Part shown: positions 26,668-38,600 of the stretch, in pieces | How the letters are laid out: each line of letters opens with the position of its first letter | Position numbering within the stretch: the first letter of the stretch is position 1 | Made by a program: the position numbers and the translations under genes | Notes under the pieces: generated by a model | The model's input: the letters and a program-made list of their open reading frames with translations, nothing else | What the model was told of the DNA's origin: nothing | Databases searched by the model: none | DNA from: PFJX01 sp031426735 | GTDB lineage: Bacteria > Pseudomonadota > Gammaproteobacteria > Burkholderiales > Thiobacillaceae | Length of the DNA stretch: 64,000 bases | Direction: 5' to 3' | Assembly (NCBI GenBank): GCA_031426735.1 | Contig: JASJPK010000029.1 | Coordinates: forward strand, 22,114-86,113

Positions 26668-29600
26668 ATGAATAACGCCAATACAAACCAGATCGTATTC
26701 ATTGATTCCGCCGTGCAAGACAGGGAAATAATTCTTGCCAGCCTGGGTGTCGGCACACCTTGGTACATCATCAATAACAATGAAAATGGCTTGAAGCAGA
26801 TGGCGGCTGTTCTGGCGGATTACTCCGGCCTAAATGCCATTCACATCATCTCGCACGGATCGATAGGCAGCCTGCAACTAGGAGAAAGTCTCGTCACCCT
26901 GAACACGCTGGAAAATCAAGAAGTTGTGCTTTCCAGCATCGGTAACGCGCTGACTGAAACGGGCGATATTCTGCTTTATGGATGCAATGTGGCGCAGGGC
27001 GCTGTGGGGCAGACGTTCATCCAGCAGTTTGCAGTGGCAACGGGGGCGGATGTCGCGGCTTCAATAGACTTGACCGGAGCGGTACGGTTTGGTGGTGATT
27101 GGGCATTGGAAAGCAACACGGCAGCCATTGAAGCACCTGCACTGGCCATGGGGTCCGATTACGTCCAAACCCTAGGGACAACTGAGACACTGAACTTCTC
27201 GGTCAACGATGCCAGCCTGTGGAGTGCAGGCGCAGGATTCAGCTTCAACCACACTTTCAATGAACTCGTTTTCAGCCTCAACCCGATCAACGTGAGTGGG
27301 GCACCATCGGCGGATATCCTGGGCAGCAGCCTGGGTCTGGACTACGCCCTGAATGCCAGTAATATCGAATTCGGCATCCCTATCACCGTCGGCCTCAGTG
27401 CGGGCGTCTTCGATCTCAACTACCCGGTCAACGCCCAGATTGGGCTCCCCTCGCAGGTCAGGTATGGCGACACCTTCACCGTATTCACCTCGCCCGGTGC
27501 GGCAATCAACCCTTCCATGGTGATTGATGGTCCTTCCCTTGAGCTTTCGATGGATGCGATCTTCAAAGCAGATATCACCGGCCACCTGGGATTGACCTGG
27601 GATCTTGCAGGCCCTTCCGCAGCTGATGCCACGGCCATCTGGGGAACTGTCAATGACGACAACATCTTCACCAATAGTACCAAGCCGATCAACGAAACCA
27701 TTGGGTTGTACGACCTGACACTCGACTCCAGCGGGCTTGATCATGTGTTGAATCAAAACGGAAACATCACCCAATCAACCCAAGGCTCCCGGACCGTATT
27801 TCGCAACCCGTTTATTACCTTTGGCAGTGATATCGACCTCAATGGCCTTGATGGCACTGCCACAGTCCTCGTCCCGGATTACAGCACCCTTGCAGATTTC
27901 AGCGTATCGCTGCATCAGGATGCCCCCATGTTCTATGTCGAACTGGATGTCGACGACATCGCCGGCTGGGCGGTATCGCTGATCAATCCGGCTGCTGGTG
28001 AACTCATCAGCCGCCTCGACCATGAATACCGGGCAAACCTGGAAGTGCTTGGCGTGGATTTAGGGTCTGCGTACGAAGCGGGGATATTGAGCCTCAACCT
28101 GATGGCGGGCCTATCCCCCGCACTTAAGGTGGGCCTCGATGTGCAGAACATTGGTGTCACCCTGACCGCCAGCACTGGCGAGATTCATTCCGGACACCTT
28201 GGAGATGCCTTCAGCTTTACTTCCCCAACGACAGGCTCGATGAGTATCACCAGCAGTTACTCATTGGAAGGCGCGGTCACAGTTACACCTGGGCTGTACT
28301 TCAATGTGGGATGGGAAGCCAAAATCATTGGCGCCGAGGGGCAAATCGTCGGTATGGACATTCCCAAGTTTTTCGATAGCGGCGAGAGCGGCTATCTTTT
28401 CAACCCATCCGGCGACTTCTACACCAAGGAATATTTCCCCGAATTACTGGATATTTCCCATCCGGTCTCCTTCGACCTGTCAGGGAAGGACTACGCCGTG
28501 GCATGGGGAGAAACAACAACCGAATCCTCCGTTTCCACGCCTGGTATGCCTGTCTCGCTCACCGTCACGCTGATTGGTGCGGATCGGCTCGAGCAACAGG
28601 GGGTAAGCCTGTTAGACGAAGGTCATGCCGGTACCCGGTCTGCCACCTTCCGCGTCACCCGCTCAGGTGATCTCTCGGCAAGTACCCAAGCCAATTACAG
28701 TTTCGTCCTGGGTAACGGCATCGATGCCAGCGATTTTGCCGGGAGCTTGCCCGCCAATGGCAGTCTGACCTTCGCCTCAGACGAATCTGTCAAAAACGTC
28801 ACCCTCACCATCAACGGCGACACGATTGCCGAAGTCGACGAACAAATCACTTTTAACCTCACCTCCGAAGCCAGAATCAATACACCGGTCACGACCCTGG
28901 TGATTTACAGCGATGATGGCCATCTCATCAATGGAAGTGGCGAGATATTTGGTACGGTGCGCGACGATGTCATAAACAGTTCGAGCGGGAATGACTTTAT
29001 TTTTGCGGGATTGGGAAATGACCGTATTGGCTGCGGCAGTGGTCAGGATTGGATCGATGGCGGCAGCGGCACGGACAGCCTGACGGTGGACCTGAGCGCG
29101 GCAACCGAAACAGTGCGCTATGTGTTCTGGGACGGCGACGGCAATTCTGTCTATGCCGCTTCCGGCACTTATTGGCGCCTGGATTTCCACTACGCCGACA
29201 GCTTCGACACCCTCCACACCGCGCTGGCCAGCGCGGCGACCTTCGAGGTGCGCAGTGGGTGGTCCGACTGGCTCTCGTATTCGGTCGACTATGGCCATGC
29301 CAACTACCGCAATGTCGAAAACGTCAATCTGACTGGCGGCTCCAGTGCCGACCTCCTGATCGCCCAGGGCACCGGCAGCTATGCCGGTGGCGCTGGCACC
29401 GACACCTTCTATGCCGACTGGTCGGCCGCCAATGGGGCCATCGTCTGGGACAACGATCTCAACCCGAATGGCGTGACAGCCAATGGCAATATCGTTTCCG
29501 GCATGGAACGGCTACTGCTGGTCACCGGCTGGGGTGATGATGAGATCGTCAACGTCAATGCCGGCACCGATAATCATCTAAGCACTGGCGAGGGAAACGA

Positions 29601-32600
29601 CCGCATCCATTTAGGCGCCGGCTCAGATTACGTTGACGCCGGGAACGGTAACAACGACATCCAGGTGGGCGATGGCAATGACACCGTTTATGCCGGGACA
29701 GGCAACGATAGCATCACGACAGGTCGCGGCCAGGACTGGGTGGATGGCGGTTCAGGCACGGACAGCCTGACGGTGGACCTGAGCGCGGCAACCGAAACAG
29801 TGCGCTATGTGTTCTGGGACGGCGACGGCAATTCTGTCTATGCCGCTTCCGGCACTTATTGGCGCCTGGATTTCCACTACGCCGACAGCTTCGACACCCT
29901 CCACACCGCGNNNNNNNNNNNNNNNNNNNNNNNNNNNNNNNNNNNNNNNNNNNNNNNNNNNNNNNNNNNNNNNNNNNNNNNNNNNNNNNNNNNNNNNNNN
30001 NNNNNNNNNNGTAATGACACGTTCAACAACACCGCCGTCACGACCGACGACTCCTTCAAAACCGGCGCGGGCAACGACACCATTCTGGCTGGGGGCGGCA
30101 CTGACTTCATCGATGCGGGCACAGGAAACGACACCCTCGACGGCGGCGCCGGCGACGACATCCTGGTCGGAGGGGACGGCGACGACACCTACATCATCGA
30201 CAGCCACGGCGATGTCGTCACGGAAAATGCCGACGAAGGCCGGGATGCCGTACTCACGACCCTAGACAGTTACACCCTGGGCGACCATCTGGAAGACCTC
30301 ACCTACACGGGCGGCGGTAATTTCAGCGGCGCCGGCAATGATGTCGGCAACACCCTGACCGGTGGCGCGGGCAATGACGTCCTGTCCGGCGTCGCCGGCA
30401 ACGATGGGCTGCAAGGCGGCTTGGGCAACGACACGCTCACCGGTGGCGAAGGCGTGGATGCTTTCGTGTTCGCCAGCCAGCTCGATGCTGCCACCAATGT
30501 CGACCGCATCACCGATTTCGTCAGTGGCTCGGACCGTATCCAACTGTTGAAAACCCGCTTCAGCGGTTTCGATTTCAGTGGCATCACAACATCCGACAGT
30601 TTCTTCCACCTCGGGGTCACAGCCCAGGACGCCGACGACCGGATTCTGTACGACGCAGCCACCGGGGATATTTATTACGACGCAGATGGCAGCGGCGAGC
30701 AGACCGCCATCCGCTTCGCAGTCCTCGACGGTCTCCCCACGCTCTCCTACCAGGACTTCGAAATCCTGGCGACCGGTCCCCGCCCGGATCGTCCCCTGGA
30801 CAATGCCAGCGCCACCGAGGATCTGGCGTTCAGCCTGCAAGTCCCGGCCAACATTTTCGCCGACCCGGGCGTTCCCCTGGCCTATGCCGCCCAGCGTGGC
30901 GATGGCAGCGCCCTGCCGGCCTGGCTGCATTTCGACGCGGCCAGCCTCACCTTCTCCGGCACGCCAGTGAACGAGGATGTGGGGGTGCTTACTGTTCGCC
31001 TGACCGCGACGGACCAGGACGGGCTCAGCGGCGGTGCCAATTTCACGGTTACCGTCCTCAACACCAATGATGCGCCGACGCTGGAGCAGCCCATTGCCGA
31101 TCAAAACGCGATGGAAACCGTGGCCTTCGATTTCCTGATTCAGGCCGGGACGTTCGCGGAAGTCGATGCGGGCGACCGTTTGACTTATTCCTTCACCGCC
31201 ATACCGGGCGAGGGCATGGTCCATCCCGCCTGGCTCAGCCTGGACCCGGCCACCGGGCGTTTCACCGGCACGCCGAGCGACGCCGAAACCGGCACGCTGA
31301 CGATACAGGTCACCGCCACCGACACGGTGGGCGCGACGGCCAGCGAGGAGTTCGTCCTGACCATCCAGGACTTCAATCAGGCCCCCACCCGCATAGACCT
31401 GGCCGGAAACCACGTCGACGAGAACGCGGCCAACGGTACGATCATCGGTACGCTTTCCACAACCGACCCGGATGCGGCGGACACCACCCACAGCTACCGT
31501 CTGGTGGACGATGCCGGTGGCCGCTTCACCCTCTCCGGCGATCAGTTGCTGGTGGCCGATGGCGGTCTACTGGATTACGAGCAGCACGGCAGCCACACCC
31601 TCCAGGTGGAAAGCACCGATATGGGTGGCATGAGGGTTACCCAGTCGCTGTTGATCTCGCTGAACAACATCAACGAAGCGCCCAGCAGCCTGCACCTGAC
31701 TCATGCCGAGGTCGCTGAAAACAGCCTTGGCGGTGTCGAGGTAGGCAGCTTGCTGGCCAGTGATCCCGAACCAGGCGATAGCCATACCTACCAACTTCTC
31801 GACGACGCCGGCGGGCGGTTCGTGCTTGACGGCAACCAGATCCAGGTAGCACTGGGGGCGACGCTGGATTACGAAACCCAGTCCAGCCATACCATCCGGG
31901 TCCGGGCCACGGATGGGGGCGGCTTGAGTCTTGAGCAGGATATGGTCATCCGCCTCACCAATCAGGACGTCGATCTACAAGTCGCCGCGGTCACCCTGCC
32001 GGCTGGCCTGAGCAGCATTCAAGCGGGCGCCAGTTTCGAGTTGTCCTGGTCCATCGCCACGCAGGGCAATGAACCCTCCGTTTCTTCCTGGGTAGATCGC
32101 ATCTACCTGGACGACCCCAATACCCCGGGGCTGGATCGACACCTCGGTGATTATTCGATCACCACAGCGCTGCCGTTGGGCGTACCGGTCCAGCGCATCC
32201 AGACCCTCCACCTGCCGGAGGATGTTTCCGGCAATTACCGCGTGATAGTGATCACCGACGCGCTCAACCAGATAGTTGAAACGGGCGCCGAGGCGGAATC
32301 CAACAATGAACGCGCCAGCGGCAATACGCTGGCCGTCCACCCCATTCCCACCGCCAACCTGGTGCTGGATAGCGTGACGGCGCCCGCCTCCGCCTTCACC
32401 GGGCGCGGTATCGAAGTGCAATGGGTAGTGCGCAACACAGGCGAGGCGCCCACTTCTTCACCTTATTGGTACGACCAGATCTGGCTTTCCAGTGACGGTA
32501 TCCTGAACGGCGGCGACACCTTGTTGGCCACCGTGCAGAACCCGGGCTATCTGGACATCGGCCAGAGCTACCGCAACAGCGCGGCCCTCACCCTGCCGAC

Positions 32601-35600
32601 GGGCATCGAGGGGAATTACCGCATCCTGGTGCAGACCGACAGCCACCAGTACATCCCGGAAAACGGCCGCGAAGCCGACAACATTGCCGCCGGTGGCGCC
32701 CTGGCCGTCCTGCCCATCCCCCTGTCCGAGTTGTCCGACCCGGCGGTGGTGTCGGTCAGCGCACCGGCCCAAGTCTTCTCCGGCCAGCGCATCGATATTT
32801 CCTACCGGATCGAAAATGCCGGCCAGGCCGCCATCTCGACAGGCGCGCCGGCCTGGCTGGAAAACATCTACCTGTCCACCGACACGCAACTGGATGGCGG
32901 CGACACGCTGTTGAGTTCGACCTGGCGTTATCTCAGTCCGGCGCAACTTCCCCAGCCCAACGGCGCCAGTTCTTTCAGCGTCACGGAAAGCGTCGTGTTG
33001 CCGATGTATTTCTCGGGGGACTACCACTTCCTGGTCCAGATCAGCCCCAACGCCGCCAATAGCAATGTTTTCACCAGCAACGACCTGGGCTTCGACGCCG
33101 AGCCGACCCAGGTCCGCCTTACCCCGCCGCCGGACCTGGATATCACTGCCGTCACCGTGCCGGCCAGCGCACAGACCGGCCACGCATTCATCTTCAGCTA
33201 CAGCGTGGAGAACAGCAGCGCCACCGCCACGCCCAGCGACGGTTGGCATGACCGCTTCTATCTCTCCAGCGACACCACGTTCGACCCGCAAAGCGACATC
33301 CCGCTCGCCAGTGTCTGGCATGCCGGGGCATTGAACGGAAGCGACAGCTATGGCGGCACCGTGGAAGCCACCTTGCCCGTCGGCATCGAGGGCAGCTACT
33401 ACGTGATTGGCGTCACGGACGCAGCCGGCGCGCTCTTCGAGACCGACGAAAACAACAACATAAAAATCTCCGCGCCAGTCGACATCGTATTGCGGCAGCC
33501 GGACCTTGTGGTCACTGCGGTCAGCGTGCCACAAACGGCGTTGGCCGGAAAAAGCCTGCTGGTCAACTGGAGTGTGAATAATCAGGGGGAAGGCGACACC
33601 CTCGTCAGCAGTTGGAAGGATCTGGTCATCCTCTCCACCGATACCATCCTGGGCAACAGCGACGACCGGATCCTCGGTGCCTATAACCACATTGGTGTGC
33701 TGGGCCCCAACGAGACCTACCTGCGCAGCGCAGCAGTGGCTCTGCCGCACAATCTCTCCGGCGAATTTCACGTCTATGTCGCGGCGGATGGTTACGACGC
33801 GGTCGATGAAGGCAGCAACGAAACCAATAACGCGCGGGAGGCCGGGACTAGTATCACCAGTGACGGGAATTCCGGTGGTGGCAGCGGCGGCGGAACCGGC
33901 GGTGGAACCGGTGGAAACACCGGAGGCAACACAGGAACTCCGATCGAAATCATCGTTCGACAGCCGGCGGACTTGCAGATCACCACGGTGGATATACCCG
34001 CCACGGTCGCTTCCGGCCAGCCCTTCAGCCTGTCCTATGGCGTCACCAATACAGGTTCGGGCAAGACCGAAACCGCCTACTGGTTTGATCAGGTCATCCT
34101 CTCCAGCGATGCCATCCTGGGCAATGCCGACGACCAGATACTGGCCTATGTCCACCATTACGGCGTGCTCGACCCCCAGCAAAGCTACCAGGGCACGGCC
34201 ACCATCACCCTGCCGATCGACCTCCAGGGCAATTTCCAGGTCTTCATCCGCGCCGACGCCGGCAATGCCGTGGCGGAGGCAGAAGCGGGGGAAAGCAACA
34301 ACGTGTCCCCCTCGGCTAATCTGGCCGTGACCCTGAGCCCCACTGCGGATCTCGCCATCACCACTCTGGCCGCATCCGCCCAGGCAGTGAGCGGCCAGAA
34401 CCTCGATCTCACCTGGACGGTGACAAACCAGGGTGGGGGAGACGCGACCGGTGGCTGGTATCAATCCTTCTATCTCTCCCGCGATCAGATTCTCGACAAA
34501 ACCAGCGACATCTATCTGGGTTACGAGCGGGGCAGTGCCCTGAACGCAGGCGCGACAGAGGATTTCCAGCTTGCCGCCCGCATTCCCAATGGCGTGGCCG
34601 GCCAGTACTACCTGTTCGCCGTGGCCGACAGCGGCGACAGCGTCTACGAGCGCGGAGCGGAAGGCAATAACACCACCTTTGCCGCCACTCCCGTGCAGAT
34701 CGCCCTGCCGAGTACCGCACTGGACCTGCTAAACAGCCATATCACCCTCCCGGCGGATGGCGTTCCCGGCCAAACCATCAGCATCAGCTACAGCGCCAGT
34801 AACCAGGGCGCGAATACGATCACCGGCGGTTGGCAGGATGCCCTCTATCTTTCCCGCGACACCACCTGGGACATTGACGACCCCCTGTTTGCTCGGCTGA
34901 ATCTCTCCGGCCCCCTCGAAGCCGGCGCCAGCTTTAGCCAGACCGCCACGGCCCAACTGCCGGGTCTGGCCCTGGGCGACTACCACGTCATCCTGCGCGG
35001 CGATATCCGCAACCAAATTCCCGAAACCAGTGAAACCAATAACCTCCAGGTTTCCCTCGACATCATCCATATCGATGTGGAAAGCCTGATCCCGGGCACA
35101 GCCGACAGCGGTGTTCTGGCCCAGGGCGAATCGGTGTACTACCGGATCGACGCGGCCGCCGGTGAAACGCTGAAGGTCATGTTCGACCGCGCCGTCAGCG
35201 AGGGCCGTACCGAGTTGTATATCCGCCACGGCGAGATGCCGAGCCGGTCCGACTACGACCATGCCTACAAGTTGGCCGACTCGCCCGACCAGGCCATCGT
35301 TATCCCTAGCACTCGTGCCGGCACCTATTACGTGATGGCCTACAACGCGGCGGGAGACGCCGGTGACTACAGCATCCAGGCCGACACCCTGCATTTCTCC
35401 ATTGACGAACTAAGCCAGCACCAGGGCAGCAACCAGGGTCAGGTCACCGTGCGCATCAATGGCGCGGAATTCACTACCCACACCGCCGCCCGGCTGATTG
35501 GCGCCGATGGCGTCGAACACAGCGCCAGCCAGGTATTGTGGAAAGACGGCAACGAACTCTGGGCCACCTTCGATCTGCGCGGCCTCGCCATCGGCGCCTA

Positions 35601-38600
35601 CGACCTGCGTCTGGCGGATGGCGACCAGAGCGCCCATCTCGACGATGCGTTCACCGTGACCCACGGCGCCCTCGGCCATGTCGAATACGGTATGGAAACG
35701 CCCCCCGCCCTGCGCCCGGGTCAGTCCGGAACCGTCCGCGTGTATTACCAGAACACCGGTGAAACCGATGCGTTGGCCCCGCTGCTCACCGTCTCCGGCA
35801 ACGCCCTGCTGAAACTCCAAGGGGAAGCCGAATTTGCCGGCACCAGCCTGCAACTCCTGGGCATCAACAGCGAAGGCCCGGCGGGCATCCTGCCGCCGGG
35901 GGCGCAGGGCAGCTTCCAACTGGTCATCCAGCCGGCCTTCTCGGGCGGCGGCACCATCAATCTCGCCATCTCCACCCCGCAGCCGGATCAGGCGCTGGAC
36001 TGGGACACCCTGCTTGAAACCAGCAGGCCGGACGGTATCGACCCCGCCTCCTGGGCGCAGATCAAGGTCAACCTGATCGAACAGTTCGGTTCCACCACCG
36101 GCGAATACCAGGCCCGGCTGGCAGAAACCGCCACCTATCTCGATCAACTGGAAGGCCGTACCGCCGACATCAGCCAATTGTTCAGACTCGACTTCCTCCG
36201 GGCCAGCGCCGGCGGCGCGCTTCTGCGCGGCGAAGAACCCAGCGCTATGGGGATAGGCCGCGACTTCGCCTGGGATATCCGCGCCACCCGCCTGGAAAAC
36301 GGCGACGTCCTCGTCACCCTGCCCGGAGCGCAACTCCTTTTTGCCAAACAGGCCGACGGCAGCTACCAGGGCGACAGCGACAGCACACTCAGGGAAACCG
36401 GCGGCGCATTCGAATTGCTGCAACCCAGTGGCAGCCACATCGCCTTCAATCTGGATGGCAGCCTCGCGAGCCTTCAGAACAGCTATGGACATCGGGTCCG
36501 GGCCAGTTACAGCGAAGGCCGTCTTGCCGGTATCGGCGCTGACAACGGCGATAGCCTCGCCTTCAGCTACAACGCCGCTGGCCGCCTGATCCAGCAGACC
36601 GACCAGGATGGCCGAGTTGTCAGCTTCGGCTACGACGCAGATAACCTCTACCTGACCAGCATCACCACCCCGCTGGGCACCACCCAATACGCCTACGTCA
36701 GCGAGCCCGGCGCGGCCCGGGGCCAGTTGAGCAGCATTACTTACACCGACGGCGCCGTGCGCCACTTCGAATACGACGTCCAGGGCCGGCTCAGCCGGGA
36801 ATATGCCAACGACGGCGCCGAATCCATCAGTTACAGCCATGTCGGCGTCAACGAAGTCATCGTCAACGATGCCAGCGGCGACAGCATCCATCTCTGGCTA
36901 AACCAGTTCGGCCAGATCGCCCAGACGGAAGACGCCTTGGGCCGAATCAGCCAGATGCGCTATGACGCGGATGGCAATCTCATCGGCATTGTCAATGCCG
37001 ATGGCGGCACCGGCAGCATCAGCTATGACGCGGCGGGTAACCCCCTCACCGCCCAGGACGCCCTGGGGCATACCGTGGCCTTCAGCTACGAAGCCGTCCA
37101 CGGCCAACTGACCAGCGTCACCGACCAGCGCGGCAACCCCATTGCCTACGGCTATGACGCCTACGGCAACCTCAACAGCATCACCTACGCCGATGGCAGC
37201 CGCGAGACCTACAGCTATGACGCCGATGGCCTGCTCAACATCGCCGTCAACCGGCGCGGCGAAACCATCAACTACCAGTTCGACGACCAAGGCCAATTGA
37301 CCGGCAAGACCTACGCCGATGGCAGCAGCGCCAGCTTTGCCTATGACGCCCGGGGCAACCTCACCCGCGCCACAGATGCCGATAGCGACACCACCTTCGC
37401 ATACGACGCCAGCGACCGCCTCACCCGGGTCGACGATGGCGACGGACGCTGGGTCGCCTATGAGTATGACGCCGTCGGCCGCCGCAGCCAGATCAGCGAC
37501 CAGGCCGGCCACGTCTCGAATTACAGCTACGACGCCCTGGGCCATCTGGCGCGGGTCAGCGACAGCGGCGACAACACCATCGCCAGCTACAGCTACGACG
37601 CCAGCGGCCGCCTCAGCCGGGGCGACAATGGCAACGGCACCTATACCACCTACGAATACGACGCCGCCGGCCAACTCACCCACCTGGTCAACCACCAGGC
37701 GGACGGCACGGTCAGTTCCCGCTTCGACTACAGCTACGACGCCGCCGGCCACCGCACCGAGGTCACCACCCTGGACGGCGCCACCCACTACGACTACGAC
37801 CCCATCGGCCAGCTCACTGGCGTCACCCTGCCGGATGGTCGCCATATCGAGTCTCGCTACGACGCCGCCGGCAACCGCATCAGCGTGGAAGACAACGGCG
37901 CCCTCACGAATTACGTCGCCAACGACCTCAATCAGTACACCGACGTGGGCGACACGGCCTACCACTATGACGCCGACGGCAACCTCACCAGCAAGACCGA
38001 GTCCGGCATCACCACCACCTACGGCTACGACGCGGAAAACCGCCTGGTCAGTGTCACTACCCCGACGGACACCTGGGCCTACGAATACGACGCTCTCGGC
38101 AACCGCATCGCCAGCATCCACAACGATGAGCGCACCGAATACCTGCTGGACCCCACCGGCCTGGTCAACGTGGTGGGGGAATACGACGGCAGCGGCAACC
38201 TCCTCGCCCATTACAGCCACGGTCTCGGCCTGGAAAGCATGGCCAATCCCACTGCGGGCAGTCTGTATTACGACTTCGATGCCTTGGGCTCCACCGCCGG
38301 ATTAAGCAATGCCGGCGGGATTTACCTCAACCAATATGCCTACCTGCCTTTTGGCGAAAATGTACTGACCACAGAAGGCGTGGCCAATGCGTTTGAATAT
38401 GTGGGGCAATGGGGGGTGATGGCGGAGGGGAATGGGTTGGATTATATGAGGGCGAGGTTTTATAGCGAGGGGGATGGAAGATTTGTACAGCCCGACCCCA
38501 TCGGGTTCGCTGGCGGCATCAATATCTATGCATATACAACAAATAGCCCCGTAAATTATTACGACCCCTCTGGCATGGTAAAGGAGGGGCAAGTTATTTT

